From positions 62,001 to 126,000 of the forward strand of contig NZ_FNZQ01000006.1 of NCBI RefSeq assembly GCF_900109285.1: a stretch of 64,000 bases of DNA. Reading direction: 5' to 3'. Under the pieces are notes generated by a model. The model saw only the letters and a program-made list of their open reading frames with translations. It searched no databases and had not been told where the DNA came from. Positions 16,064 to 25,937 of this stretch are shown piece after piece. This DNA comes from Jannaschia helgolandensis. GTDB taxonomy: Bacteria; Pseudomonadota; Alphaproteobacteria; Rhodobacterales; Rhodobacteraceae. A program made the translations under genes and the position numbers. Positions within the stretch are counted from its first letter, which is position 1; each line of letters begins with the position of its first letter.

Positions 16064-16717
16064 ATGGATCAGGACGAAGACGACGATTCCGCACCTTGCT
16101 TCGCCCATCTGCTGGTGGACGGCCATGTTGTCGACCCACGGACAAGGCGCGACGTTGCAGCCTTCCGCAAGGCGGAGCGGCAGCGGCTCTACGGTTTGCG
16201 AAAAACACTGTCCGTATCCGATCGCGCTGCGGCCGAAACGTCGATAGCGCAGGGTATCGACGACGTGCTGGACGACCCGACAGGGCAAACGATCGCAGCC
16301 TACTGGCCGATCCGGGGCGAGCCTGATCTTCGCCGCTGGATGGCACAAGCGCATGAGCACGGCGCCAGGATCGCCTTGCCCGTCGTCGTGGGGCGGGATG
16401 CACCGGTCGGCTTCCACCTGTGGTCGCCCGGATGCGCGATGGAGCGTGGCATCTGGAACATTCCCGTTCCCCGCAACGTCATGCCTGTCGTCCCCGACGT
16501 CGTGATCGTCCCGTTGCTGGGTGTGGACGATGCGTTGTTTCGGCTGGGAAATGGAGGCGGCTATTATGACCGTACACTTGTTCGGCTGCCGGGACCGCGT
16601 CGTGTGATCGGGGTCGGTTACGGGTTTTCGCGTATGACCACGATCTATCCGATGCCATGGGATGTGCCGATGGATGTCATCGTGCTGGACGACGGCACCA
16701 TCCAGCATAGGCAGTAG
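16064..16717 (+). CDS. 5-formyltetrahydrofolate cyclo-ligase family protein
   Basis: Predicted to convert 5-formyl-THF to 5,10-methenyl-THF with ATP, recycling a folate storage form. The 217-residue product has a roughly 30-residue acidic N-terminal extension, then the core: RKAERQRLYGLR near residue 38, the ATP/substrate block LGNGGGYYDRTL near residue 165, and GVGYGFSRM. GGGAGG lies seven bases before the chosen ATG, fixing the start against a longer in-frame ATG at 16031. It faces the Lrp-type regulator and precedes trxB by 105 bases. Confidence 0.88.
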   Translation: MDQDEDDDSAPCFAHLLVDGHVVDPRTRRDVAAFRKAERQRLYGLRKTLSVSDRAAAETSIAQGIDDVLDDPTGQTIAAYWPIRGEPDLRRWMAQAHEHGARIALPVVVGRDAPVGFHLWSPGCAMERGIWNIPVPRNVMPVVPDVVIVPLLGVDDALFRLGNGGGYYDRTLVRLPGPRRVIGVGYGFSRMTTIYPMPWDVPMDVIVLDDGTIQHRQ

Positions 16718-17836
<1,119 letters not shown>

Positions 17837-18045
17837 ATCCACGCTGCGGCGTCCACTGTCGGTGAAATGCGCATGTGTCTTTGCGTCGACCGGCGGGAAT
17901 GAAGGAACGATCCGCACCTGATCCAGTCATTGTCTCACGGGGCGCTGCCGTTTTCGGTGCGGGCGTCTTGATATTGACGAATTAGAAAGCCTAGACGCGC
18001 CACAAACGTTCAGCGGCCTGCCCGGCCGATAAGGAGTCATGCCCC

Positions 18046-19761
18046 GTGTCTTTTGCCGCCAACCTTGCCCCGGTCCCCGAACTCTATGTCAATTACGACA
18101 GTGCCCAGAAGCTGAAGGCCGAAGCTGCCGATCTGGTCAGCTGGGATATGACACCGCGCCAGATCTGCGATCTGGAACTGTTGATGAACGGTGGGTTCAA
18201 CCCGCTCAAGGGCTTCCTGGGCAAGGATGACTACGAGGGTGTGGTCGAAAATATGCGTCTGGCCGACGGCTCCCTCTGGCCAATGCCGATCACGCTGGAC
18301 GTGACCGAAAAGTTTGCCGAGACACTGGAGGAGGGCAAGGACATTGCCCTGCGCGATCAGGAAGGCGTAATTCTGGCCATCCTGTCGGTCAGCGACATCT
18401 ATCGCCCGGACAAGGCGCGCGAGGCGGAAAAGGTATTCGGCGCCGACGATCTGGCGCATCCGGCGGTCAACTATCTGCACAACATCGCCGGGCCGATCTA
18501 TGTCGGGGGTGCGATCACGGGAATTCAGGCCCCTGTCCATTATGATTTCCGCGCACGCCGCGACACGCCGAACGAACTTCGGGCCTATTTCCGCAAGCTG
18601 GGCTGGCGTCGTGTCGTCGCGTTTCAGACGCGCAACCCGTTGCACCGCGCGCACCAGGAACTGACCTTTCGCGCCGCCCGCGAAGCGCAGGCCAACCTGT
18701 TGATCCACCCGGTCGTCGGTCTGACCAAACCCGGCGACGTGGATCATTTCACGCGCGTCCGCTGCTACGAAGCGGTGCTGGACAAATATCAGCCTTCGAC
18801 CACGACAATGTCGCTCCTGAACCTCGCGATGCGCATGGCTGGCCCGCGCGAGGCGGTCTGGCACGGGTTGATCCGCAAGAACCACGGATGCACGCATATG
18901 ATCGTCGGGCGCGATCACGCCGGACCGGGCAAGAACTCTGCCGGAGAGGACTTCTACGGCCCCTATGATGCGCAGGACCTGTTCCGGGAACACCAGGATG
19001 AAATCGCCTGTGAAATGGTCGATTTCAAACATATGGTCTACGTCCAGGAACGCGCTCAGTACGAGCCGAATGACGAGATTGCCGATAAGAAGAATGTCAC
19101 GATTCTGAATATTTCGGGCACCGAGTTGCGCCGCCGTTTGCGCGAAGGCCTCGACATCCCCGATTGGTTCTCCTTCCCCGAAGTCGTGACCGAACTGCGC
19201 CGCACCTCGCCGCCCCGTTCTCAGCAGGGTTTTACAGTGTTTTTTACCGGTCTATCGGGGTCCGGTAAGTCCACGATTGCCAACGCGATCATGGTCAAGC
19301 TGATGGAAATGGGGGGACGTCCCGTCACGCTTCTGGACGGCGACGTGGTGCGCAAACACCTGTCGTCGGAGCTGACATTTTCCAAGGAACATCGAGACAT
19401 CAACATCAAGCGCATCGGCTATGTCGCGTCGGAAATCACCAAAAACGGCGGCATCGCGATCTGCGCGCCGATCGCGCCCTATACCGCCACCCGCCGCGCC
19501 GCCCGCGAGATGATCGAAACCTATGGCGCGTTCGTCGAGGTCCATGTCGCCACCTCTTTGGAAGAATGCGAACGCCGCGACCGGAAGGGCCTTTATGCTA
19601 TGGCCCGTGCTGGCAAGATCCCCGAATTCACCGGGATCTCCGACCCCTACGAGGCGCCAACCACGGCCGAGCTGGTCGTCGATACAGAAGGCTTCGAGGT
19701 GGACAACTGTGCGCAGCAAGTCCTCCTGAAACTCGAAGCCATGGGATTGATCTCAGGGTGA
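18046..19761 (+). CDS. Fused sulfate adenylyltransferase / adenylylsulfate kinase
   Basis: A 571-residue bifunctional enzyme that makes APS from ATP and sulfate and phosphorylates it to PAPS. Residues 1-390 are the homomeric ATP sulfurylase (PUA-like start, then QTRNPLHRAHQELT near residue 193 and the GRDHAGPG region near residue 290), and residues 395-571 are APS kinase with the P-loop GLSGSGKST near residue 405 and the DGDVVRKHL block. The start is GTG at 18046, nine bases after AAGGAG; an ATG at 18039 is out of frame. PAPS may serve cysteine synthesis or the sulfotransferase encoded at 7.2-9.4 kb. The last codons and stop lie inside the first unit of a tandem repeat. Confidence 0.94.
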   Translation: MSFAANLAPVPELYVNYDSAQKLKAEAADLVSWDMTPRQICDLELLMNGGFNPLKGFLGKDDYEGVVENMRLADGSLWPMPITLDVTEKFAETLEEGKDIALRDQEGVILAILSVSDIYRPDKAREAEKVFGADDLAHPAVNYLHNIAGPIYVGGAITGIQAPVHYDFRARRDTPNELRAYFRKLGWRRVVAFQTRNPLHRAHQELTFRAAREAQANLLIHPVVGLTKPGDVDHFTRVRCYEAVLDKYQPSTTTMSLLNLAMRMAGPREAVWHGLIRKNHGCTHMIVGRDHAGPGKNSAGEDFYGPYDAQDLFREHQDEIACEMVDFKHMVYVQERAQYEPNDEIADKKNVTILNISGTELRRRLREGLDIPDWFSFPEVVTELRRTSPPRSQQGFTVFFTGLSGSGKSTIANAIMVKLMEMGGRPVTLLDGDVVRKHLSSELTFSKEHRDINIKRIGYVASEITKNGGIAICAPIAPYTATRRAAREMIETYGAFVEVHVATSLEECERRDRKGLYAMARAGKIPEFTGISDPYEAPTTAELVVDTEGFEVDNCAQQVLLKLEAMGLISG

Positions 19762-19880
19762 CGGGCAAAGCCCGTCGCCCGTAAGCCACTCAGGGTGACG
19801 GCAGCGCCCGTCGCCCGTAAGCCACTCAGGGTGACGGCAGCGCCCGTCGCCCGTAAGCCACTAGGGTGACGGCAGCGTCG
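19753..19880. repeat. 36-bp tandem repeat, about 3.5 copies, beginning inside the sulfate-activation gene
   Basis: Units start with TCAGGGTGACGG and end with CGTCGCCCGTAAGCCAC at 19753-19789 (37 bp, variant centre), 19790-19825, 19826-19861 (identical 36-mers) and a partial fourth unit from 19862 to about 19880. The first unit contains the last two codons and the TGA stop of the preceding gene and carries a perfect hairpin GACGGGC-AAA-GCCCGTC at 19760-19776. A terminator hairpin that was later tandemly duplicated is a plausible origin; there is no T-run. Confidence 0.9.
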
Positions 19881-20166
19881 GTATTTATGAAATGTTTCTA
19901 CGCACCATTTCCCTCTGGATGCGGAGACGACATCGCCGCGTGGGAGATGGAACAGCAAGACCAGATTGTGTCAGGACCGTGGCCAAAGCACGATGGCCTG
20001 CGGCATCTTGTGATAATCACGCAACGGTGATGTAAGTCCTGTAAATATTTACGTATTGGTTATCCCCCATAGCGGAACATCTTTCGGCCCAGCCCTGTTG
20101 TGTCGGTGAACAAATTGGAAAGCCGGGCATCATGCCCACTGCGAACGTCCAGGTTGGAAACCGACA
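19881..20166. other. Spacer before the response regulator gene
   Basis: I see no gene, tRNA or mobile element in this 286-base spacer. It is more AT-rich than its surroundings and contains two perfect palindromes, GTGATAATCAC at 20010-20020 and GTAAATATTTAC at 20041-20052, upstream of the response regulator gene. These could be regulator sites or promoter parts; nothing else supports a function. Confidence 0.5.
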
Positions 20167-20523
20167 ATGCTCGACGAACACAACATCATGCTGGTTGAGG
20201 ACGAGGCTCTGCTGGCGCTCGATCTGTCCCTGACGCTGGAAGAGGAGGGCGCACAGGTCACAGGGCCTTTCGCGACCGTTCAGACCGCGTTGGAAGGATG
20301 TGGTCGCAAGCTTGATGCGGCTGTTCTGGACGTCGATCTCTGCGGGTCGAACGTGTTCCCGGTCGCTGATCGTCTGTTCGCCGACGGCGTTCCCTTTGTC
20401 TTCCACACCGGACGCTCCGATCTGGCCTGCCTGATCAGTCGGTATGGCAGGGACGTCCCGATTCTGGTCAAGCCAGCACGGGGCGAGGAAATCGTGAAAA
20501 TCCTGCGCAGCTTACTACACTGA
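20167..20523 (+). CDS. Single-domain response regulator
   Basis: A 118-residue receiver domain with no output domain. The acidic pair is in VEDEALLALDL (residues 10-12), the phospho-acceptor is the Asp of AVLDVDLCGS near residue 53-55, the conserved Ser/Thr is in FHTGRSD near residue 82, and the Lys is in LVKPARG near residue 101. Such proteins act as phosphate shuttles or by protein-protein contact, for example in the alpha-proteobacterial general stress or HWE-kinase pathways. No histidine kinase is nearby, so the partner is unknown. Confidence 0.88.
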   Translation: MLDEHNIMLVEDEALLALDLSLTLEEEGAQVTGPFATVQTALEGCGRKLDAAVLDVDLCGSNVFPVADRLFADGVPFVFHTGRSDLACLISRYGRDVPILVKPARGEEIVKILRSLLH

Positions 20524-20562
20524 CGGCTATCTCGATCGCGGAGCGCCATACCAAGATGGCAA

Positions 20563-20586
20563 AAGGCCGCCTATAAGGGCGGCCTT
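20563..20586 (-). terminator. Hairpin terminator between convergent genes
   Basis: A 9-bp perfect stem AAGGCCGCC / GGCGGCCTT with a 6-base loop. Read on the minus strand it is followed by TTTTGCC, so it suits the Hsp20-DUF1150 operon; on the plus strand the tail is weaker but it may also stop the response regulator transcript. Confidence 0.75.
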
Positions 20587-20607
20587 GATCGTGTTTAACG
20601 TGTTTAA

Positions 20608-20838
20608 TCAGTGGACGCTGACAGGGGTCAGGTCATTCTGCCGTGCCAGATTGAAGGCCAGCGACCTATCCCCGACCAGAGCGACCTGTTCGCCGTCGGC
20701 GCGGTGCAGCGCATATAATTCATCCAGACCACCTTCGCGGGCCTCGTCCTGAACGTCGGACGGAAGATCGTCCAGTTGGACCCTGCGAACATAAACGAGC
20801 GACCCGCCCAAGGCTTCGATATCAGTCAATTGCGTCAT
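20608..20838 (-). CDS. DUF1150 family protein
   Basis: A 76-residue protein matching DUF1150, a small alpha-proteobacterial family often encoded beside Hsp20 genes. The conserved core VYVRRVQLDDLP near residue 15 and the C-terminal block LVGDRSLAFNLARQNDLTPVSVH are clear. Function is unknown; the conserved pairing with a small heat-shock protein suggests a stress-related role. Its ATG overlaps the Hsp20 stop by four bases, so the two are translationally coupled, and a terminator follows. Confidence 0.88.
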   Translation of the reverse strand: MTQLTDIEALGGSLVYVRRVQLDDLPSDVQDEAREGGLDELYALHRADGEQVALVGDRSLAFNLARQNDLTPVSVH

Positions 20839-21332
20839 GACGTTATCCTTTTCCCATGTTCATGTCGTGGCGAAGCCGATGGTCGGTTCTGTGACTGTTC
20901 AGTGACCTGACTGCGTCCGCTGTCGATCTGTATTGTCTTTACAACGTTCTCGGGCGCAGTTCGTTGCAGGGATACGTGTAAAAGTCCGTGTTCCAGATGC
21001 GCACCCGACACGTCGACCCCGTCAGCCAGCACGAAAGCCCGCTGAAATTGCCGTGCGGCGATGCCCCTGTGCAGATAAATCCGTTCATCGCCCTGAGAAT
21101 CATCCCGCGATCGGCCTCGGATCACCAATTGGCGGTCTTCCAGCGTGATCGATAAGTCGTCTTCGGCAAAACCCGCTACGGCCAACGTGATACGGAACCC
21201 CGCCGCGCCGGTCTGTTCAATGTTATAGGGCGGATAGCCCTCGTTCCCCGTGCGAACGGTATGTTCGACAAGGCGTTCGAGTTCATCGAAGCCCAGCAGA
21301 AACGGATGTGTGCCAAATGTTGGCTTGGTCAT
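20835..21332 (-). CDS. Hsp20/alpha-crystallin family small heat-shock protein
   Basis: A 165-residue small heat-shock protein of class A type in rhizobia and relatives. The N-terminal DELERLVEHTVRTGNEGYPPYNIEQ is typical, and the alpha-crystallin domain spans residues 35-140 with GFRITLAVAGFAEDDLSI and the IYLHRGIAARQFQRAFVLADGVDV block. It binds unfolding proteins during stress without ATP. Upstream regulatory sequence (21333-21556) is shared with the divergent ydcH gene; I could not identify a convincing RpoH promoter or ROSE-type thermometer. Confidence 0.93.
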   Translation of the reverse strand: MTKPTFGTHPFLLGFDELERLVEHTVRTGNEGYPPYNIEQTGAAGFRITLAVAGFAEDDLSITLEDRQLVIRGRSRDDSQGDERIYLHRGIAARQFQRAFVLADGVDVSGAHLEHGLLHVSLQRTAPENVVKTIQIDSGRSQVTEQSQNRPSASPRHEHGKRITS

Positions 21333-21556
21333 GATCTCGGGTCCTTTGCGTCAAGCGATCCGAAAGGTTGATCCCGGCCCTAGGCAGCGGCACCGGGGAT
21401 GATGGAAATGTGGGGATGAAGCGGCGTTATGACAAGATGTGCAATGCACGCCCATAGACTGGGCTGTTGGACGCTCGAACCCATTGGACCCGGAGGCTGT
21501 CGCAGTATAATAGGCCCAGATCCCCGCCCGCCCATGCCGCTTGCCGGAGCCCTCCA

Positions 21557-21778
21557 GTGTCCAACGCCCCCGAAGAATTGACCCATGAGGATGTGCTGCG
21601 GATGCGGCTGCACGTTCTGCGACAGGATCACCGCGATCTGGATACCGCGATCCGTGCAATCGAGGACAGCGTTGCCCCCGATCTGTTGGTGATCAAACGG
21701 CTCAAGAAACAGAAGCTGACCCTCAAGGACCGCATGGCCCGGATCGAGGATGAACTGACCCCCGATATCATCGCCTGA
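21557..21778 (+). CDS. YdcH/DUF465 family protein
   Basis: A 73-residue, almost wholly helical, charged protein of the DUF465 (YdcH) family. The core LRMRLHVLRQDHRDLDTAI and the Lys-rich VIKRLKKQKLTLKDRM are typical. The start is a GTG with GGAG seven bases upstream; a longer in-frame ATG at 21467 adds a Pro/Arg-rich, unlikely N-terminus. Function is unknown. It precedes purE by six bases, a conserved arrangement in Rhodobacteraceae, so it is likely in the pur transcript. Confidence 0.85.
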   Translation: MSNAPEELTHEDVLRMRLHVLRQDHRDLDTAIRAIEDSVAPDLLVIKRLKKQKLTLKDRMARIEDELTPDIIA

Positions 21779-21784
21779 GGTTCC

Positions 21785-22288
21785 ATGACCAACACCACAT
21801 CCACGTCCGCCACACCGCTGGTCGGTATCATCATGGGCTCGACCTCCGACTGGCCGACGATGAAGGAAGCCGCCGACATTCTCAATGCGTTGGGTGTGCC
21901 CTACGAGACGCGCATCGTCTCGGCCCACCGTACGCCCGACCGGCTTTGGGACTATGGAAAGACGGCCGTCGACCGCGGCTTGCAGGTCATCATCGCCGGG
22001 GCCGGCGGCGCCGCGCATCTGCCCGGCATGATGGCCTCCAAAACCCGCGTGCCCGTCGTGGGAGTGCCGGTCCAGACCAAGGCGCTGGCGGGTGTCGATT
22101 CGCTGTATTCCATCGTGCAGATGCCGAAGGGGTTTCCCGTGGCGACGATGGCGATCGGATCTGCCGGGGCGGCGAATGCCGGTTTGATGGCAGCAGGCAT
22201 CCTCGCGTTGTCTGATGCCGAGCTTGCTGAGCGGCTGGACAACTGGCGCGCCGATTTGTCCGCCGCGATACCGGATTGCCCGGAATGA
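21785..22288 (+). CDS. purE: N5-carboxyaminoimidazole ribonucleotide mutase
   Basis: Class I PurE moves the carboxylate of N5-CAIR to C4 to give CAIR in de novo purine synthesis. The 167-residue product has the substrate loop [13 protein letters not shown] near residue 14, the catalytic SAHRTPDRL near residue 46 and the [12 protein letters not shown] loop near residue 73, with normal length. TGAGG lies five bases upstream of the ATG. The stop overlaps the purK start by four bases (ATGA), so PurE and PurK are made together. Confidence 0.96.
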   Translation: MTNTTSTSATPLVGIIMGSTSDWPTMKEAADILNALGVPYETRIVSAHRTPDRLWDYGKTAVDRGLQVIIAGAGGAAHLPGMMASKTRVPVVGVPVQTKALAGVDSLYSIVQMPKGFPVATMAIGSAGAANAGLMAAGILALSDAELAERLDNWRADLSAAIPDCPE

Positions 22289-23346
22289 CCGCGCTCGCCC
22301 CCGGATCCACTATCGGCATTCTCGGCGGTGGCCAACTGGGCCGGATGCTTTCGGTCGCGGCCAGCCGTCTGGGCTATCTTACCCACATTTACGAACCGGG
22401 GACGGCCCCCGCCGGGCAGGTGTGCGCCGCGCTCACACAGGCCAGCTATGAGGATATGTCGGCCCTGCAAGACTTCGCGAACGCAGTCGACGTTATTACG
22501 TTCGAGTTTGAAAACGTGCCCGCCACAGCTCTCGATCTTCTGGCGGCACTCCGTCCGATCCGCCCTGGCACCACTGCGCTTGCGATCAGTCAGGATAGAC
22601 TTACTGAAAAGACGTTTCTTGAAGGTCTCGGCCTGACCTGTGCACCGTTCCGCGACATCGGCAGCTTATCGGCGCTCGAAGCCGCACTGACTGATCTGGG
22701 CACACCCGCGATCCTGAAAACGCGTCGTATGGGATACGACGGCAAGGGCCAGGTCCACATCCGTACACCCGGTCAGGCGCAGACCGCCTATGCCGAAATG
22801 CAGGGGCAGGATGCGATCCTCGAAGGATACGTAGCGTTCGAACGGGAGGTCTCCGTCATCGCTGCGCGCGGCGTCACGGGTGAAGTCGTCTGTTTCGATC
22901 CAGGTGAAAATGTCCACGAATGCGGCATCCTGTACACGACCACCGTTCCCGCGACGCTGACGGGCGCGCAACGCACTGACGCCGCACTTCTGGCCGGACG
23001 CATCCTGAACGCGCTTGAGTATGTCGGCGTTCTGGGCGTCGAACTTTTCGTGACATCAAACGGTTTGATCGTAAACGAGATCGCTCCCCGGGTTCACAAC
23101 TCAGGCCACTGGACCCAGGCCGGATGCGCCGTCGATCAGTTCGAACAACATATTCGTGCTGTCGCAGGTCTGCCGCTGGGCGACGGGCGACGGCACAGTG
23201 ACGTGGTGATGGAGAACCTGATCGGCGACGACATGGACCGATTGCCGGACCTGTTGGCGACCCCGGACACGCAGATTCACCTGTATGGCAAATCCGAGGT
23301 TCGGCCGGGCCGCAAGATGGGACATGTGAATCGCATCGTGACGTAG
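22285..23346 (+). CDS. purK: N5-carboxyaminoimidazole ribonucleotide synthase
   Basis: An ATP-grasp enzyme that carboxylates AIR with bicarbonate to N5-CAIR, the substrate of the adjacent PurE. The 353-residue protein begins [22 protein letters not shown], with the nucleotide-fold start near residue 11; ATP-grasp motifs [13 protein letters not shown] near residue 143, [10 protein letters not shown] near residue 190 and the metal site ELFV...[14 protein letters not shown] near residue 260 are present. I prefer the ATG overlapping the purE stop to the one nine bases upstream. Confidence 0.96.
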   Translation: MTALAPGSTIGILGGGQLGRMLSVAASRLGYLTHIYEPGTAPAGQVCAALTQASYEDMSALQDFANAVDVITFEFENVPATALDLLAALRPIRPGTTALAISQDRLTEKTFLEGLGLTCAPFRDIGSLSALEAALTDLGTPAILKTRRMGYDGKGQVHIRTPGQAQTAYAEMQGQDAILEGYVAFEREVSVIAARGVTGEVVCFDPGENVHECGILYTTTVPATLTGAQRTDAALLAGRILNALEYVGVLGVELFVTSNGLIVNEIAPRVHNSGHWTQAGCAVDQFEQHIRAVAGLPLGDGRRHSDVVMENLIGDDMDRLPDLLATPDTQIHLYGKSEVRPGRKMGHVNRIVT

Positions 23347-23405
23347 TTTCCCACACCGATCCGACACTCTCCTTCTCAAATATCCAACTCCTGACGGCAG
23401 CCAAA

Positions 23406-24101
23406 ATGACCGAACGCCCCCACCGAAACTTTTACGGTCGCCTGAAGGGCAAGCATCTGAAGGACAGCCAGAAAGGTTACCTCGATTCAGATCTGGATGC
23501 GCTGTCGCCCGGTGCCGTGGGCTGGGACGTGAATCCAGGCCGGACATTGCTGAATCTGGGTAATGTTTTCGAGAACAAAGAGATATGGCTCGAAATTGGC
23601 TTTGGCGGCGGCGAACATATGCTGCATCAGGCGGTGTTGAACCCGGGCGTCGGTATCATCGGGGCGGAACCTTATATCAACGGTGTCGCCATGCTTTTGG
23701 GTAAATTGCGCAAGGCAGATGTCGAAAATGTTCGCATCCACCCCGGCGACGCCCGCGATCTATTCGATGTTTTGCCAGAAGCATCTGTCTCGAAAGCGTT
23801 TCTTCTCTACCCGGACCCGTGGCCCAAAGCCCGTCATCATCGTCGTCGGTTTGTCACCGAAGAACATCTTGTCCCCCTGGCCAAGTCCCTGAAACCGGGG
23901 GCGGAGTTCCGTGTCGCAACAGATATTCCCGATTACGTGCGCCAGACCCTGGAGGAGGTGCCGAAATACGGTTTCACGTGGCTGGCTGAAGGCCCGGAAG
24001 ATTGGCGAACCCCTTGGAAGGACTGGACAAGAACGCGCTACGAAGCAAAGGCCGTTCGCGAAGGCCGCACGCCGCATTACATGACGTTCCGGCGGGATTA
24101 G
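23406..24101 (+). CDS. trmB: tRNA (guanine-N7-)-methyltransferase (m7G46)
   Basis: Methylates guanosine 46 of the tRNA variable loop with SAM. The 231-residue product has the SAM motif LEIGFGGGEHML near residue 60, GAEPYINGVA near residue 82, the family signature LLYPDPWPKARHHRRRF near residue 135, and the C-terminal TRYEAKAVREGR block. It follows purK by 59 bases, possibly in the same transcript. Its stop codon shares three bases with the stop of the small minus-strand ORF described next. Confidence 0.95.
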   Translation: MTERPHRNFYGRLKGKHLKDSQKGYLDSDLDALSPGAVGWDVNPGRTLLNLGNVFENKEIWLEIGFGGGEHMLHQAVLNPGVGIIGAEPYINGVAMLLGKLRKADVENVRIHPGDARDLFDVLPEASVSKAFLLYPDPWPKARHHRRRFVTEEHLVPLAKSLKPGAEFRVATDIPDYVRQTLEEVPKYGFTWLAEGPEDWRTPWKDWTRTRYEAKAVREGRTPHYMTFRRD

Positions 24102-24277
24102 ACCGGCACGTCCCAGACCGCGCCCGGCGGTAACGCGCGCGGGCAAGGCCTGAGAAGCATTCGCTTCTTCTGGTTTTGGTACTGATCCTTCGTGCACCAG
24201 TGGTAAGGCCCGAGTTGCAGATCACGAAAACAGCTAGGGTGCAGCGTTTCCATTGACCTGCAGACGGGGCAGGTCAC
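24098..24277 (-). CDS. Putative small cysteine-rich (CPVC) protein
   Basis: I do not recognise this 59-codon frame, but it reads like a protein: it starts GTG, gives MTCPVCRSM, then [19 protein letters not shown] and [10 protein letters not shown], and stops within the trmB stop. Cysteines at 3, 6, 16, 28 and 45 and histidines at 13 and 26 could form a zinc-ribbon-like site. Most third codon positions are G or C, as in neighbouring genes. No good ribosome-binding site precedes the GTG; an internal ATG at 24253 would give a 51-residue form lacking the CPVC. It may alternatively be the 3' relic of a longer gene cut by the in-frame TAG further upstream. Confidence 0.45.
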   Translation of the reverse strand: MTCPVCRSMETLHPSCFRDLQLGPYHWCTKDQYQNQKKRMLLRPCPRALPPGAVWDVPV

Positions 24278-24387
24278 GACGCGTTGACAGGGGCGGAGCC
24301 TCCGGCGGGACTATTTGCGGAGCCAAGACGGGGAATGGACGTGCCTCGCGTCGCGGTCTATCCCGGCCCCGACCTGAGGAGATCGAC

Positions 24388-25725
24388 ATGAGCCACGGCC
24401 CCGCCACCCCCCTGACCGCCACCGCATCGGGTCCGTTGACGGGCGAGGCGCATGTCCCGGGCGACAAGTCGATCAGCCACCGCAGCCTGATCCTTGGCGC
24501 GATGGCCGTGGGCGAGACGCGGGTGACCGGCCTTCTGGAAGGGCAGGACGTGCTGGACACGGGTCGCGCGATGCAGGCCTTCGGCGCGCGTGTGACCAAA
24601 GACGGCGATACATGGGTCGTGAACGGCGTCGGTGTCGGTGGGTTGATGGAGCCGGATGATGTGATCGACTGCGGCAACTCCGGCACAGGGGTCCGGTTGT
24701 TGATGGGTGCGGCGGCCACGCACGGATTTTCGGTGACCTATACGGGCGACGCATCCTTGCGGAAGCGACCGATGGCGCGGGTGACAGACCCGCTGGCGCT
24801 GTTCGGGGCGGTGGCACACGGGCGCAGCGGTGGGCGCTTGCCGATGACAGTCGTGGGCGCGCCGGAGCCGGTTCCGGTGCGTTATGCCACGCCGGTCGCC
24901 AGTGCTCAGGTCAAATCGGCGGTCCTTCTGGCCGGGCTGAACGCGCCGGGCGAAACGGTCGTGGTGGAACGCGAGGCGACTCGCGACCATTCCGAACGGA
25001 TGCTGCGCGGCTTCGGCGCGCAGATCGAAACGCGGGAGACGCGCGAAGGCCGCGAAATCACGCTGGTCGGTCGCCCCGAACTGAGACCCCAGACCATCGT
25101 CGTGCCGCGCGATCCGTCGTCCGCCGCCTTTCCGGTTTGCGCCGCCCTGATCGTGCCCGGATCGGATGTGCTGGTGCCGAATATCGGACTGAACCCGACG
25201 CGTGCCGGACTGTTCGAGACGCTGCGCGACATGGGTGCCGACCTGACCTACGAGAACCCGCGCCAAGAGGGCGGCGAACCTGTCGCTGACCTGCGCGCAA
25301 GGTTTTCACCTGATATGAAAGGGATCGAGGTGCCGCCTGATCGCGCCGCCAGCATGATCGACGAATATCCCGTGCTATCCGTGGTCGCCGCCAACGCGGA
25401 GGGCACAACGGTAATGCGCGGCGTGGCTGAATTGCGGGTCAAGGAGTGTGACCGCATCGACGCCATGGCGACCGGCCTGCGGGCCTGCGGCGTGACCGTG
25501 CGCGACGGCGCGGACTGGTGGGAAGTGGACGGACGCGGCCCCGGCGGCGTCACAGGCGGGGCGACCGTCGCCGTCCATCTGGACCACCGGATCGCGATGT
25601 CCTTCCTGTGTGCCGGAATGGCCGCGCAGGTCGGGATCACCGTCGATGACGCCGGTCCGATCCTGACATCATTCCCGATTTTTCGGTCTCTGATGGAAGA
25701 GCTTGGCGCAGACTTCACATCCTGA
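24388..25725 (+). CDS. aroA: 3-phosphoshikimate 1-carboxyvinyltransferase (EPSP synthase)
   Basis: Joins shikimate-3-phosphate and PEP to EPSP in the shikimate pathway. The 445-residue protein has [15 protein letters not shown] near residue 25, [10 protein letters not shown] at 96-105, [10 protein letters not shown], the [13 protein letters not shown] block near residue 173 and TRDHSERML. These blocks resemble class II (Agrobacterium CP4-like) enzymes more than the E. coli type, but the residue aligned with CP4 Ala100 is Gly99 here. GAGGAG precedes the ATG, which I prefer to a longer in-frame ATG at 24253. It begins the aroA - cmk - rpsA - ihfB - trp region. Confidence 0.95.
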   Translation: MSHGPATPLTATASGPLTGEAHVPGDKSISHRSLILGAMAVGETRVTGLLEGQDVLDTGRAMQAFGARVTKDGDTWVVNGVGVGGLMEPDDVIDCGNSGTGVRLLMGAAATHGFSVTYTGDASLRKRPMARVTDPLALFGAVAHGRSGGRLPMTVVGAPEPVPVRYATPVASAQVKSAVLLAGLNAPGETVVVEREATRDHSERMLRGFGAQIETRETREGREITLVGRPELRPQTIVVPRDPSSAAFPVCAALIVPGSDVLVPNIGLNPTRAGLFETLRDMGADLTYENPRQEGGEPVADLRARFSPDMKGIEVPPDRAASMIDEYPVLSVVAANAEGTTVMRGVAELRVKECDRIDAMATGLRACGVTVRDGADWWEVDGRGPGGVTGGATVAVHLDHRIAMSFLCAGMAAQVGITVDDAGPILTSFPIFRSLMEELGADFTS

Positions 25726-25937
25726 GGCGTCCTCGCGGGTTCATCCCGGCGTGCAGGTCATGGCTGACTTTGAAGTGTCTGGACGCGCGCCTCGTGCCGT
25801 GGTCCGGCGCGTGGACTTGCCCGCACCGGGCTGGTCGATGGATCTGAAACCTCGCGGCGACATCCTCGCCTGACGTCTGTGGCCGATACAATGGACGCCG
25901 TGAACCGGTCCCGCTAGGCATAAGGCAGGAGGAAGTC

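Noticed and set aside
18039-18230. Out-of-frame ATG ORF (63 codons) at the start of the ATP sulfurylase/APS kinase gene
   Set aside because: The ATG lies only two bases from AAGGAG and the frame has no conserved features; the GTG at 18046 gives the known protein start.
20280-20549. Minus-strand ORF over the response regulator
   Set aside because: Arg/Ser-rich shadow frame of a clear receiver domain.
21333-21556. RpoH promoter or RNA thermometer upstream of hsp20
   Set aside because: A CTTGAC sequence occurs near the start, but too close to the ATG for a -35 box, and no ROSE-like hairpin covers the ribosome-binding site.
25759-25872. Small plus-strand ORF (MADFEVSGRAP...) between aroA and the GFA gene
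   Set aside because: It has no ribosome-binding site and no recognisable family; could be a relic, but evidence is too weak to list as a gene.
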